From: Desulfuromonas sp. DDH964
GTDB lineage: Bacteria; Desulfobacterota; Desulfuromonadia; Desulfuromonadales; DDH964
Direction: 5' to 3'
Assembly: GCF_001611275.1 (NCBI RefSeq)
Contig: NZ_CP015080.1
Coordinates: 1,240,001-1,304,000, forward strand
DNA: 64,000 nucleotides
Shown: positions 34,062 through 43,177 of the stretch, one piece after another
Layout of the letters: each line of letters opens with the position of its first letter
Position numbering within the stretch: the stretch's first letter is position 1
The notes under the pieces: model-generated
Told to the model about the DNA's origin: nothing
The model's input: only the letters and a program-made list of their open reading frames with translations
Databases searched by the model: none
Translations under genes and position numbers: made by a program

Positions 34062-34655
34062 ACTTTTTGTTGGCCTGGACAAAAAGTAAGGCGCCTGGCG
34101 GGGCGCGTCCCGCCGACCTTGTTCTTTTATGTTCGATAAAGTCCTATGGTCAAGATCAGGACCGCCGGTTCCGGCCGGCAGCCGGGTGGCTTTCTTTGCT
34201 GGCCCAAAGAAAGTCACCAAAGAAAGGGCCGCCACTCGGCGTGGGGCCATGCGGTTGTTGACCTGGTTACGGGTCAATGTAGCGCGGTGCGGCCTCTCCT
34301 GTATACCGATCCGCATCCAAAGGCGCCGGGACCCATCCGTCTGGGGTCCCGGGTGCGGTGCGAAGGGTAGTACTCCTGGCGGTGCGTAGTTGCTGATCGT
34401 CCTTTTGGTATTTGCCTTTAACACCACAAGCAGTTTACAGCCACAGCACGGAGTTGGCAGCTTTCCGCGACTATGTTGGTTCGAAGACGCGGTCCCACGA
34501 AGCGTGGCGGGTCACTATCTGCACCGCCGGCGTTTGGAACCGGGACCGGCCGTGGCGGCATGCCCCCCGCGAGGGGAAGGCCACTTTTTGCTTACTTTTT
34601 GTTGGCCAGGACAAAAAGTAAGGCGCCTGGCGGGGCGCGTCCCGCCGACTTTGGT
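34062..34655. repeat. complex hairpin-rich repeat, locus B right part
   Basis: Starts with the right half of the IS4 target hairpin, then a full unit from about 34145 ending in the unoccupied hairpin CTTACTTTTTGT-TGGCCAGG-ACAAAAAGTAAG (34591-34622) and GGCGGGGCGCGTCCCGCC. From 34656 to 34732 only a palindromic-repeat end fragment (CCTGATCCGCGTGAAACC) is visible. Confidence 0.85.
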
Positions 34656-34732
34656 TATCTGTGATTAAGTTCTAGATTCAACCTTAAGTCGTGGGCCTGA
34701 TCCGCGTGAAACCCGTCGTTCGTCTTTCGTCC

Positions 34733-35263
34733 TCAGAAAAACCACCGCGTCACCACCACCGCCACGCCAATGCCGATGGCGTCCGCCACCAGGCAGACCG
34801 GCACCAGGAAGCGGGTCTTCTTGATGCCGACGGCGCCGAGGTAGACGGCGAGGACGTAGAAGGTCGTCTCGGCGCTCCCCATGATCACCGCCGACAGCTG
34901 GGTGGCGCGGGACTCGGGGCCGGTACTCTGGACGATGTCGGCAAACAGGGCGGTGGCGGCGCTCCCCGACAGGGGCTTGATCAGCGCCATCGAGACCGCC
35001 TCGAGCGGGATGCCGAGAAAGGCGAAGAGGTGGTAGAAGCCGTCGCGGAGCAGGTCGAAGGCGCCCGAGGCCTGGAATCCCTTGATGGCGACAAAGATCG
35101 TCAGCAGGTAGGGGAAGATCCTGAGGATGATCGCCGGCCCCTCCTTGGCGCCGGTGACGAAGGAGTCGTAGACCCGCACCTTCTTGAGGGCGCCGTAGAG
35201 GACCGCGAAGAGGATGAAGAGCGGGATGATCAGCAGCGAGACGTATTCGATCGACTCGATCAT
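34733..35263 (-). CDS. spmB: spore maturation protein B family membrane protein
   Basis: 176 aa. Membrane segments (EYVSLLIIPLFILFAVLYGA, GFYHLFAFLGIPLEAVSM) and the Gate domain KPLSGSAATALFADI and STGPESRATQLSAVIMGSAE match SpmB of the nucleoside-recognition Gate family. In Bacillus SpmA/SpmB act in spore dehydration, but the pair is common in non-sporulating bacteria, where the role is unknown. The start overlaps the spmA stop by 4 bases. Confidence 0.9.
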   Translation of the reverse strand: MIESIEYVSLLIIPLFILFAVLYGALKKVRVYDSFVTGAKEGPAIILRIFPYLLTIFVAIKGFQASGAFDLLRDGFYHLFAFLGIPLEAVSMALIKPLSGSAATALFADIVQSTGPESRATQLSAVIMGSAETTFYVLAVYLGAVGIKKTRFLVPVCLVADAIGIGVAVVVTRWFF

Positions 35264-35835
35264 CGGCAGAGCTTCCGGAACAGGCCCAGCACCAGCAGCG
35301 CCGTCATCGTCGAGATCAGGGTGGCGAGGAGCACCGGGAAGACGAAGACGGCCGGATTGGGGTGGCCGTAACTGGCGAGGATGCCGATCACCGAGAAGGG
35401 GATCAGCTGGAGGCTGGCGGTGTTGAGGACGATGAAGGTCATCATCTCGGGGGTGATGGCTCCCGGCTCCGGGTTGAGGGTCTCAAGCTTCTGCATCGCC
35501 TGGATCCCGAGGGGGGTGGCGGCGTTGCCGAGGCCGAAGAGGTTGGCGAGGACATTGAGGGTGATGGCGGTGATCGAGGGATGATCGCCGGGAATCGTTT
35601 TGAAGAGGCGGCAGATCAGCGGTCGGAAGAGGTGGGCGATGCGCTGGATCAGGCCGGCATCTTCGAGGATCCTGGTGATGCCGAGCCAGAGTGAGACGAT
35701 GCCGAGGAGGTAGAGGGAGACCTCCACCGCCGCCTTGGCGCCGTCGAAGAGCGCCTTGGTAAAGGCATCGAGGTGCCCGGTGACGATGGCGAAGACGATG
35801 CTGATGCAGATCATCAGCAGCCAGAGGAGATTCAT
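35260..35835 (-). CDS. spmA: spore maturation protein A family membrane protein
   Basis: 191 aa. Starts MNLLWLLMICISIVFAIVTG, with several membrane segments and Gate-domain sequences LNVLANLFGLGNAATPLGIQ and FIVLNTASLQLIPFSV. It forms a unit with spmB (4-base overlap downstream) and with the LD-carboxypeptidase gene upstream (also a 4-base overlap). The link to a peptidoglycan-cleaving enzyme suggests an envelope role. Confidence 0.9.
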   Translation of the reverse strand: MNLLWLLMICISIVFAIVTGHLDAFTKALFDGAKAAVEVSLYLLGIVSLWLGITRILEDAGLIQRIAHLFRPLICRLFKTIPGDHPSITAITLNVLANLFGLGNAATPLGIQAMQKLETLNPEPGAITPEMMTFIVLNTASLQLIPFSVIGILASYGHPNPAVFVFPVLLATLISTMTALLVLGLFRKLCR

Positions 35836-36698
35836 CGCTTCCCCCCGGGGAAGTTCAGCGCCCGGATCAGCAGCTGTTTGCGCCCGGTATCGAATTCGAC
35901 CGTGGCGCCGACCGGCAGGGTAATCTTGTTGGCGACATGGCCGATGTACGGGCAGTGCAGCACCGGGAAGTCGAGCTCGAGCTGGGAGGCGAGGATCTCG
36001 TAGACCTGGCGGCTTTTGATGCCGCGGAAGTCGCCGAGGATCAGCCCGCGGACCCCGCGGAACTTGCCGGCGAGAATCCACTGGGTCAGGTAGCGGTCGA
36101 CCTGGTGCAGCTGCTCGTCGACATCCTCGAGAAAGAGAATCGCCCCCCGGGTGTCGATCTCCCAGTCGGTCCTGAGCAGTGCCGTCAGGGTGATCAGGTT
36201 CCCCCCCTTGAGCACGCCGCTGGCGGATCCGGGACGGTAGACCTTGACCGGCGCGCCGCGCAGCAGGTTGGTTTGCGGGTAGCCGGCGAGGGCGTTGCGC
36301 AGCGAGCGCAGGGTGAAACCGGTCGGCGCGTCGAGGTTGATCACCATCGGCGCGTGCAGGGTGACCAGCCCGGTGCGCTCGAAGATCGGATTGAGCAGGG
36401 CGGAGAGGTCGCTGAAGCCGGCAAGAAGTTTGGGGTGGCGCCCGATCAGCTCGAAGTCGAGGAAGGGGAGGCTCTTCATCGCGCTGTAGCCGCCGCGCAG
36501 GGCGAGGATCAGGTCGACCTGGGGGTCGGCAAAGGCGCGGTGGAGTTGCTCCGCCTTCTCGTGCGGGCTCGGCAGGACCCTCGGAAACTCGGGGTTGAGG
36601 ACCTGCAGCCCGAGGGCGGCGAGCTGCCGGAGGCCGGCGGTGAAGTCGCGCTTCTGCTTGATCAGGTAGCTGGGGGTGACGAGAAAGACGTTCTTCAC
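35832..36698 (-). CDS. LD-carboxypeptidase (peptidase family S66)
   Basis: 288 aa. The nucleophile motif GFSD has Ser96; the loop ALRGGYSAMKSLPFLDFELI, the GRGAILFLEDVDEQLHQVDR-like Glu region, and the final HCPYIGHVANKITLPVGA with the His match S66 peptidases. The enzyme removes the terminal D-Ala from muropeptide tetrapeptides in peptidoglycan recycling. GTG at 36698 is taken as start because the protein begins there (KNVFLVTPSY) and AGAGG precedes it. First gene of a minus-strand operon with spmA and spmB. Confidence 0.85.
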   Translation of the reverse strand: MKNVFLVTPSYLIKQKRDFTAGLRQLAALGLQVLNPEFPRVLPSPHEKAEQLHRAFADPQVDLILALRGGYSAMKSLPFLDFELIGRHPKLLAGFSDLSALLNPIFERTGLVTLHAPMVINLDAPTGFTLRSLRNALAGYPQTNLLRGAPVKVYRPGSASGVLKGGNLITLTALLRTDWEIDTRGAILFLEDVDEQLHQVDRYLTQWILAGKFRGVRGLILGDFRGIKSRQVYEILASQLELDFPVLHCPYIGHVANKITLPVGATVEFDTGRKQLLIRALNFPGGKR

Positions 36699-36821
36699 GG
36701 CGACCTCTGCCCATGGGCGAAAGTGGAGTTCGCGCCAATTTAGCGCCAATCGGGTCCGAATACAACCCGATTGGAGCGCATCCCCCTTGCCAGGCGCGGC
36801 GCCGCACCGTATAAAGGCAGC

Positions 36822-37616
36822 ATGCAGCGGATTGCCTTCAGCATTGTCATTCTCCTCCTGTTTGGCCTCGGCGCCTGCGCCCGGCAGCAGATCGCCGCGC
36901 CGCGGATCGATTACGGGCGCTGGAGCGAGCCTGAGCTGGCGCAGCTGATCGCCGCAGTACGCCCGCTGCCGCCCGGCGCCCGTATCGTCGCCCTCTCCGC
37001 GGCGTTGCTCGGCACCCCCTATGCCAGCGGCACTCTGGTCGGCGGCCCGGAGCGGCCGGAGCAACTCATCATCGACCTCGCCGGGGTCGACTGCTTTACC
37101 TTCCTCGACCAGGTCGAGGCGCTGCGCCGTGCCGCCAGCCTCGACGACTTTCCCCAGCAGCTGCGCCAGGTCCGCTACCGCGGCGGCGTGGTGAGCTATG
37201 TTACCCGCCGCCACTTTTTCAGCGACTGGGTGGCGGACGGCGCTGGCCGGATCGCGGACGTCACCGCTGCCGTCGGGCAGGGGCGGGCCGAGGTGGTCGT
37301 CAAGGAGCTCAACCGCCGGGAGGACGGCAGCCCCTGGCTGCCGGGACTGGCGGTGACGCGGCGGGCGGTGAGCTACATTCCCACTCCCCGCATCGACCGA
37401 GAGGTGCTGGCGGCGCTGCAGGAGGGGGACTATGTCGGCATCTACGCGCCCCACGCCGGCGAGGAGGTGAGCCATACCGGTCTGGTCGTCCGCACGGGCG
37501 ACCAGCTGTTGCTGCGCCATGCCTCCTCCGCCAGCGGCCTGCGCCGGGTGGTCGACGTCGATCTGCTGCAGTACCTGCAGGGAAAGCCGGGGCTGGTCGT
37601 CTACCGCGCCCGCTAG
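36822..37616 (+). CDS. DUF1460 lipoprotein, N-acetylmuramoyl-L-alanine amidase-like
   Basis: 264 aa. A lipoprotein signal (FSIVILLLFGLGACA) is followed by the NlpC/P60-like DUF1460 fold: LLGTPYASGTLVGG, VDCFTFLDQVEALRR with the catalytic Cys, and HTGLVVR with the His. Related proteins process peptidoglycan peptides. It is divergent from the LD-carboxypeptidase operon (123 bases apart), which supports a cell-wall role. ATG at 36822 lies after AAGGCAGC. Confidence 0.8.
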   Translation: MQRIAFSIVILLLFGLGACARQQIAAPRIDYGRWSEPELAQLIAAVRPLPPGARIVALSAALLGTPYASGTLVGGPERPEQLIIDLAGVDCFTFLDQVEALRRAASLDDFPQQLRQVRYRGGVVSYVTRRHFFSDWVADGAGRIADVTAAVGQGRAEVVVKELNRREDGSPWLPGLAVTRRAVSYIPTPRIDREVLAALQEGDYVGIYAPHAGEEVSHTGLVVRTGDQLLLRHASSASGLRRVVDVDLLQYLQGKPGLVVYRAR

Positions 37617-37695
37617 CCGGCAACAGGACCCGCCCCCTCGCCCCGCTATCCCGTATACTGACAGCAGCTACTCTTCCACCCCGGCGAGGTGCCCC

Positions 37696-38337
37696 GTGTC
37701 CGTCAAGGTCGGCCTGATCAGTGATCCCCATGCCTGCGTCGCCCCGCTGCGGGAGGCCCTGGAGATCTTCCGGCGCAAAGGGGTGGCGACGATCCTCTGC
37801 GCCGGGGATATCGCCGGCTACGGAGTGGAACTGGTGGCGACGGTGGAGCTGCTGCGCGCCAGCGGTTGTCGGGCGGTGCGCGGCAATCACGACCTCTGGC
37901 ACCTCGAGCGCCTGGCTCCAGAGGAGGGGGGCGCGGCGGAAGCCTACCTGCGCACCCTGCCGCTGCGGCTGGAACTGACCCTGGCCGGCGCCGCGCTGAT
38001 CCTGGTCCACGCCAGCCCTCCCGCCTCCCTCCTCGATGGCATCCGCCTGCGCGACGAGACCGGGGCCCTGATTCCGGAAGCGGTCGGCGCCTGGCGCGAG
38101 CGCCTGGCCGGCCTGGGCGACGCGGTGCTGGTGGTCGGCCACACCCACCAGGTCTTTGCCGAGCCTCTCGGCAGGGTGCTGGCCGTCAACCCCGGCAGCA
38201 CCCGTTTCAACCACAGCTGCGCGATCCTGCACCTCCCCGAGCGCCGGGTCCAATTTTTCGGTCTCGGGGGGGAGACGCCGCTGCTGGCCTGGAACTGGGG
38301 GCTGGAAAGAAAGGGGCAGGATGGTGCCCCTGGTTGA
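37696..38337 (+). CDS. calcineurin-like metallophosphoesterase (YfcE/MJ0936-like)
   Basis: 213 aa. Metal-binding motifs appear in order: SDPHAC (Asp, His), CAGDIAGYG, RGNHDLW, LVHASPP, VVGHTHQVF and NPGSTRF. Proteins of this group are small phosphodiesterases with varied substrates. The GTG start at 37696 directly follows a GAGG site (cgaggtgcccc). It follows the DUF1460 gene by 79 bases. Substrate unknown. Confidence 0.85.
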   Translation: MSVKVGLISDPHACVAPLREALEIFRRKGVATILCAGDIAGYGVELVATVELLRASGCRAVRGNHDLWHLERLAPEEGGAAEAYLRTLPLRLELTLAGAALILVHASPPASLLDGIRLRDETGALIPEAVGAWRERLAGLGDAVLVVGHTHQVFAEPLGRVLAVNPGSTRFNHSCAILHLPERRVQFFGLGGETPLLAWNWGLERKGQDGAPG

Positions 38338-38400
38338 GGTCTTTGCGGAGATGCCCGGCTGAAAGCAAGATAGGCTGGTGGTCCTTGCGGCGTGCCCGGC

Positions 38401-39309
38401 TCAGACCAGGCGTCGCCACCAGTTGCGGCGCCGGGCGGCGGCGATGGCGCGGTGCAGTTCCGGCAGGCGCCGCTCGAGTTCTTCCTCGCCGCGGGCCGCC
38501 GCTTTCTCGGCGGTGGAGAAGTCGGCCCAGTGGCTGACGCCATTGCTCGGGGCGAGGATGAAATCGGCGGATTGGAGCTGGCTCTTGGCGAGCGCGTAAC
38601 GCACCAGGGCATCGGCACGGCTGATGACGTCAAGGGCGTTGCGCGGCGGGGCCGGCCCGGCGGAGGGATCGCCCGCCTCGACGGCGATGACGAAGTCGGC
38701 ACCGAGCTGGCGCGCGGCGAGGACCGGGACCGCCTCGGCCCAGCCGCCGTCGACCAGCAAACGGCCGTCGAGTTCCACCGGGTTGAGGACCCCGGGCATG
38801 GCGCAGGAGGCGGCGATGATATCGCGCAGCCGGCCGCGGTCGAGCACCACCCGTTCGCCGCTGCGCAGGTCGAGGGCGACGCTGGCAAAGGGGATGCGGG
38901 TCCGGGCGACATCGAGGTCGTCGACCAGGTAGGCATAGTTGCGCTGGGCGACCTCGTCACTGACCAGGGCCGAACGGGTCACGACCAGGGTGTTGAAGAC
39001 GCCGCGGCGCACCATGCGGCGCATGCGAAAGAGGACCCCTTCCCCCTGGGCATCGAGTTCGCGGAAGAAGTCGAAACCGGAGTCGGCGAACTCCTCGCTG
39101 CCCAGGTAGCCGGCGAGGCGCTTCCGGAGTGCCGCGATATCGGGCTCGGTGGCATACATGGCACCGAGAATCGCTCCCATGCTGGTGCCGGTGACGAGGT
39201 CGATCTTGATGTTGTGGTGTTCCAGGCCGGCAAGGACGCCGACGTGGGAGAAGGCGCGGGCGGCGCCGCCGCCGAGGGCGAGGCCGATTTTCAGGGGGCG
39301 TGCCATCAT
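38401..39309 (-). CDS. patatin-like phospholipase (RssA type)
   Basis: 302 aa. The oxyanion loop GLALGGGAARAFSHVGVL, nucleophile GTSMG (Ser), and DGG of the Ser-Asp dyad (LLVDGGWAEAVPV) define patatin hydrolases. It has no signal peptide, so is likely cytoplasmic. Two adjacent ATGs (39309, 39306); the first has an AGGA site 6 bases upstream. It faces the phosphoesterase gene convergently. Confidence 0.9.
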   Translation of the reverse strand: MMARPLKIGLALGGGAARAFSHVGVLAGLEHHNIKIDLVTGTSMGAILGAMYATEPDIAALRKRLAGYLGSEEFADSGFDFFRELDAQGEGVLFRMRRMVRRGVFNTLVVTRSALVSDEVAQRNYAYLVDDLDVARTRIPFASVALDLRSGERVVLDRGRLRDIIAASCAMPGVLNPVELDGRLLVDGGWAEAVPVLAARQLGADFVIAVEAGDPSAGPAPPRNALDVISRADALVRYALAKSQLQSADFILAPSNGVSHWADFSTAEKAAARGEEELERRLPELHRAIAAARRRNWWRRLV

Positions 39310-39437
39310 ACGCTTTCCTGTCGCGGCTGCGGTCAGCGGCCTGAAGGGAAGAAGGGAATCCTGCCTCGGCATTTTGCCCGCGGGGCGGGTGGATTGCAAG
39401 GGGATTGCTGCCACCACCGGTGAGGAGGATAGGAATC

Positions 39438-39644
39438 ATGGCCAAACAGCGGCAGAGACCAGTCAGGCAGGAGAGCGTCTTCCAGGAGGCGTGGCAGACC
39501 ATGAACCGCGACCTCAACCGGGTGCTCCCCGAAAAAATGCGATCGCGCCCGGGCAAGCAACGGTTTGTCCTCTGGGCCTTCCTCCTTGAGCTGCTGGCGC
39601 TCGGTCTGCTCGGCGGCGGGCTCTGGCACTGGTGGAGCGGGTAG
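39438..39644 (+). CDS. small single-span membrane protein
   Basis: 68 aa. A basic N-terminal half (MAKQRQRPVRQES) precedes one membrane helix (FVLWAFLLELLALGLLGGGL) and a WHWWSG end. A strong ribosome site (GAGGAGG) lies upstream of the ATG. No family recognised; real gene status rests on the ribosome site and the membrane segment. Confidence 0.55.
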   Translation: MAKQRQRPVRQESVFQEAWQTMNRDLNRVLPEKMRSRPGKQRFVLWAFLLELLALGLLGGGLWHWWSG

Positions 39645-39756
39645 GGGGTGATAAAGACGGTGACTCCCCCCCCTGAATGTGGTATCCAAAGAGAGACCTT
39701 TGCCGCCCCTGCCGTTTTGGCAGCAGCATCCAACCCCCAAGCGAACGGCAACTTGC

Positions 39757-39930
39757 ATGGAATTTCTCATCATCCCCGTCGTCTTCGGCTTTGCCGCCGC
39801 CTCTGTCGCCAGGGGGAAGAACCGCAATCCCTACCTCTGGTTCGCGCTCGGCCTGGTGACCGGCCCCTTCGCCCTGGTCGCACTGGTTGTCATGAAGGCC
39901 GGCCCCGGGGAAGACCAGGGTTATGAATGA
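39757..39930 (+). CDS. small two-segment membrane protein
   Basis: 57 aa: FLIIPVVFGFAAASVARG, then NPYLWFALGLVTGPFALVAL and a short charged tail. The pattern resembles small phage-shock or PLDc-N-like membrane peptides, but no family is certain. A ribosome site is weak. It lies between two other small genes in the same direction. Confidence 0.5.
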   Translation: MEFLIIPVVFGFAAASVARGKNRNPYLWFALGLVTGPFALVALVVMKAGPGEDQGYE

Positions 39931-40011
39931 GGTGGCGGTCCGGCGCCAGCAGCGGCAGAACCCCTCTCCAGCCCCGGCCTGAATCCGGGCGCCTCGTCGA
40001 AAGCACCTCCC

Positions 40012-40488
40012 ATGGCCCTGTTTGACATCTTCTCCAAGCGTCGCACCTTCCTGCCGCTTTACGAGCAGGCCTGGGCAGCGATCCGGCCGCACATCATGCC
40101 CGAACCGGCGGGGGAGGACGAGGCGGCGGCACGGCTTGCCCTCTTCTATCTCGCCAGTATCCTCTACAGCACCGTTTACCAGGCCTGCGTGGCGGCCGGC
40201 ATGACGACCAGCTCGGCCTACTCGATGGCCCGCGGTCACCTGGCCAAGTCTCCCTTCGCCGAGGAGTTGCGGCTGGCGGTCGATGCGATCTTTCTTGCCG
40301 AGGAGGGGAGCCGTGAGCGGCGCTATGCCGACGTCCTGCAAGCAACTATCGCCCGGATCGTCAGCGCGCTCGCCGCCGGCCATCCCCTCGCGGTCGCTGC
40401 AATCGAGGCGGAACTGGCGGAGCTGCGTCGGGTTTTTGCCGCCAGTGATTGCGGTCGCGACGGCCTCTCCCCGCACCCCCCGGCCTAG
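40012..40488 (+). CDS. hypothetical protein, helical
   Basis: 158 aa, mainly helical, beginning MALFDIFSKRRTFLPLYEQA. It has an Ala/Leu-rich core (AARLALFYLASILYSTVYQA) and no catalytic motif I recognise. Codon use matches its neighbours and the ATG follows TCCC without a strong ribosome site. It lies 36 bases before greB and may be co-transcribed. Function unknown. Confidence 0.6.
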   Translation: MALFDIFSKRRTFLPLYEQAWAAIRPHIMPEPAGEDEAAARLALFYLASILYSTVYQACVAAGMTTSSAYSMARGHLAKSPFAEELRLAVDAIFLAEEGSRERRYADVLQATIARIVSALAAGHPLAVAAIEAELAELRRVFAASDCGRDGLSPHPPA

Positions 40489-40524
40489 GCCCTCCCGGCA
40501 GGAAAGGGGCCCGAGGAATGAGGT

Positions 40525-41022
40525 ATGAGCCAGCAGCGCAAGAACTACATGACCCCGGCCTGTGCCGAACGGCTGCGCGGCGAGCTGAAGGAGCTCCTCT
40601 ACAAGGCGCGACCGGCAATGGTCGAGACCGTCGCCTGGGCGGCCTCCAACGGTGACCGCTCGGAGAACGCCGATTACCATTATGGCAAGAAGCGGCTGCG
40701 GGAGATCGATCGCCGTATCCGTTTTCTCAGCGGCCAACTCGACGCCGTGATCATCGTCGATCCTGTGGCACAGGGGCCGCTGGCCGGCGACCGGATTCTC
40801 TTCGGGGCGACGGTGACGGTGGTGAACAGTGCCGGCGAGGAGCGGGTGCTGAGCATCGTCGGCGCCGACGAGATCGACACCGCCCGCGGCCACATCAGCT
40901 GGCACTCGCCGGTCGGCCGGGCGCTGCTCGGCGCCCGGGAAGGGGACGAGGTCGTCGTCGCTACCCCGGGGGGGCGGGAGGAGCTGGAGATCGTCAAGGT
41001 GGAGTACCTCGCCCTCGACTGA
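40525..41022 (+). CDS. greB: transcription elongation factor GreB
   Basis: 165 aa. The N-terminal coiled coil (TPACAERLRGELKELLYKAR) has at its tip the acidic NGDRSENADYHYGKKRLREI segment that reaches the RNA polymerase active site, and the C-terminal FKBP-like domain contains DEIDTARGHISWHSPVGRAL. GreB stimulates cleavage of backtracked RNA. The ISWHSPVG and longer GreB-type N-terminus distinguish it from GreA. ATG follows a GAGG-type site. Confidence 0.9.
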   Translation: MSQQRKNYMTPACAERLRGELKELLYKARPAMVETVAWAASNGDRSENADYHYGKKRLREIDRRIRFLSGQLDAVIIVDPVAQGPLAGDRILFGATVTVVNSAGEERVLSIVGADEIDTARGHISWHSPVGRALLGAREGDEVVVATPGGREELEIVKVEYLALD

Positions 41023-41069
41023 AGGGCGGTGGTTTTGGGTTTTGAATTTTGAGTTGACGGGAGGGGGAG

Positions 41070-41909
41070 ATGGTGCGACGGATCTGTGCGGTCCTGCTCT
41101 TCTGGGGCGGCCTGCTGGCGCCGCTTGCTGCCGATGCTTTCGAGCCGCTGCTGCCGCAGGTCTACGACGAGAGCCGCGAGGTTTCGGGCTGGCTGATGAG
41201 CGAGAAGCTCGACGGGGTGCGTGGTTACTGGGACGGTGCCCGGCTCTGGTCGAAGCAGGGGCACCTGCTGCAGCCGCCGGCACTATTTACATCCGGCTGG
41301 CCGACCTTCCCCCTCGAAGGGGAACTCTGGGGCGGGCGCGGCACCTTTGCCGCGACGGCGGCGACGCTGCAGCGGGCGCCGGGGGACAGCGGCTGGCTGC
41401 AGCTGCAGTTCGCAATCTTTGACGCGCCGGCCGTTCCCGGGCCTTTCCGCAGTCGCCTTGCCGCCATTGAGGCGTGGTTCGCCGCTCATCCGGCGCCCCA
41501 CGCCTTTGTCATTCCGCAACGGCCGGTCGCCGGTCGCGCCGAACTCCTCGCCGAGCTCAAGCGTATCGAGGCCGATGGTGGCGAGGGGCTGATCGTGCGC
41601 GACCCGGCCGCTTCTTACGCCGGCGGTCGCCGCCCGGAGATCCTCAAGGTGAAATCGGCCCTCGATGGGGAGGCGCTGGTGGTTGGCCACCTGCCCGGCA
41701 GCGGGAGACTGGCCGGGATGCTCGGGGCGCTGCTGGTCGAACTCGCCGACGGCACCCGTTTCAAGATCGGCACCGGGTTCTCTGACGCCGAGCGCCGACA
41801 CCCGCCACCGCCCGGCGCGACCATCACCTTTCGTTACTACGGCCATTATCCGTCGGGGATTCCGAAATTCCTGGTTTTTGTGCGGATCCGGGCCGACCAG
41901 GGGTTGTGA
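41070..41909 (+). CDS. ATP-dependent DNA ligase, periplasmic minimal type (Lig E)
   Basis: 279 aa. A signal peptide (CAVLLFWGGLLAPLAADAFE) is followed by a minimal ligase with motif I SEKLDGVRG (adenylated Lys46), LEGELWGGRG, motif IV GGEGLIVRDP, and motif V ILKVKSALDGEALV plus a short OB domain ending KFLVFVRIR. Lig E enzymes seal nicks and are thought to act outside the cytoplasm, perhaps on incoming or released DNA. Gene is 47 bases after greB; ribosome site GGGAGGGGG. Confidence 0.9.
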   Translation: MVRRICAVLLFWGGLLAPLAADAFEPLLPQVYDESREVSGWLMSEKLDGVRGYWDGARLWSKQGHLLQPPALFTSGWPTFPLEGELWGGRGTFAATAATLQRAPGDSGWLQLQFAIFDAPAVPGPFRSRLAAIEAWFAAHPAPHAFVIPQRPVAGRAELLAELKRIEADGGEGLIVRDPAASYAGGRRPEILKVKSALDGEALVVGHLPGSGRLAGMLGALLVELADGTRFKIGTGFSDAERRHPPPPGATITFRYYGHYPSGIPKFLVFVRIRADQGL

Positions 41910-42064
41910 GGGGTGCCGGGCGGTTCCCTGCGGCCCCTTTTTCCCGCGGCACCAATCTGGTGCCCTGAATGCTCTCTCTTCTGGACCGCAGTGGCAACTT
42001 TCCGCTATACTTGGCAGCCACTTGCCCTCAAATAACGGCCAACCCCCACCTGAAGAGGCTGCCC

Positions 42065-42535
42065 ATGCCCCGTTTCGTCCCCTTGCTGCTTCTATTCCTG
42101 CTGATTGCGGCCGGTTGCGCCTGGCGTGCCGGTGAGACCGCCGAGGTCCGCCGCGGTCGCGAACTGATTATCAAGGCCGGCTGCAACGACTGCCACACGG
42201 AGGGTTACCTCGCCGCCGGTGGCGTGGTGCCGGAAGATCAGTGGCTAGCCGGGTCCCGTCTCGGTTTCCGTGGTCCCTGGGGGGTTCAGTACCCGGCCAA
42301 CCTGCGTCTGCTGCTGAACCGCCTTGACGAGGCGCAATGGCTGGAGGTGGCGGCGAAGATGCGGACCAATTCGCCGATGGCCTGGTCGCTGCTGCCATCC
42401 CTGGAGCGCGACGACCTGCGCGACATGTATGCCTATGTCCGCTGGCTCGGTCCGGCCGGGGAGCCGGCGCCGGCCTCCTTGCCATCCGGGGTGACGCCGA
42501 CCACCGAGGTGATCGACTTTCCCCGGGCGCACTGA
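42065..42535 (+). CDS. lipoprotein c-type cytochrome, monoheme
   Basis: 156 aa. A lipoprotein signal ends LLIAAGC (Cys18); a single heme site CNDCH lies at 40-44, with candidate Met ligand around residue 99 (NSPMAWSLLP). It is exported and heme is attached in the periplasm. Such small cytochromes serve as electron carriers; partner enzymes are not nearby. ATG at 42065 follows AGAGG. Confidence 0.85.
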   Translation: MPRFVPLLLLFLLIAAGCAWRAGETAEVRRGRELIIKAGCNDCHTEGYLAAGGVVPEDQWLAGSRLGFRGPWGVQYPANLRLLLNRLDEAQWLEVAAKMRTNSPMAWSLLPSLERDDLRDMYAYVRWLGPAGEPAPASLPSGVTPTTEVIDFPRAH

Positions 42536-42545
42536 GAGCAGGGGC

Positions 42546-43028
42546 TCAGATCTCCTCGAAGCAATTAGCAGCGACGTTCTTGCGGACCTTGCCGGCCGGG
42601 AAGATGCGCCCGTTCATGGCGATCCAGACACCGGGCGGGAGGAGCTGGACGGCGGTGAGGGCGCTGGCGAGGTTGTAGAGGGCATCGGTGGCGCGGAAGC
42701 GTGCCGGTTGCATGGAGCCGGTGAAGACAATGGTCTTGCCGGGGATGTCGGCGAGGGCGGTGGCTGTCGTCGTCATGGTGTCGGTGCCGTGGGTGACGAC
42801 GACGCGGGGTGTGCTGCTTTGAGCGACGGCGGTGCGAATCTGTTCGCGGTCGGCGGCGGTCAGTTCGAGGCTGTCCTTGCGCAGCAGGGGGGTGACGTGG
42901 AAGTCGAGGCTGAGATTGGCCTCGCGCAACAGTTCGCCAACCTGGGGCTCGCCGACTTCGAAGCGGCTCTTGGCATCGAAATAGACCTTGTCGATGGTGC
43001 CGCCGGTGGTGAAAATCTCGATCTGCAT
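42546..43028 (-). CDS. short asparaginase-domain protein
   Basis: 160 aa. It carries the N-terminal asparaginase domain only: IFTTGGTIDKVYFD with the first catalytic Thr, and VVTHGTDTMTTTA with the second Thr-Asp-Lys-type motif. The C-terminal domain of L-asparaginase (normally 320-350 aa) is missing, as in a known group of short homologues. Its substrate is uncertain. Convergent with the cytochrome gene, ending 10 bases from it. Confidence 0.8.
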   Translation of the reverse strand: MQIEIFTTGGTIDKVYFDAKSRFEVGEPQVGELLREANLSLDFHVTPLLRKDSLELTAADREQIRTAVAQSSTPRVVVTHGTDTMTTTATALADIPGKTIVFTGSMQPARFRATDALYNLASALTAVQLLPPGVWIAMNGRIFPAGKVRKNVAANCFEEI

Positions 43029-43177
43029 GGGGACTCCGCTGCGAGGGTTCCCTCTCCCTTTACTAGAGCGACAGGCTGCTGTCAATGTCAACGTCTGCCT
43101 TGCGCGGGTGCGCCTGGCAATTAGACTTGTATCCGGCAACCGGCACTGATGCCGGATCCTTAGCGGAGGAGCCCTGC

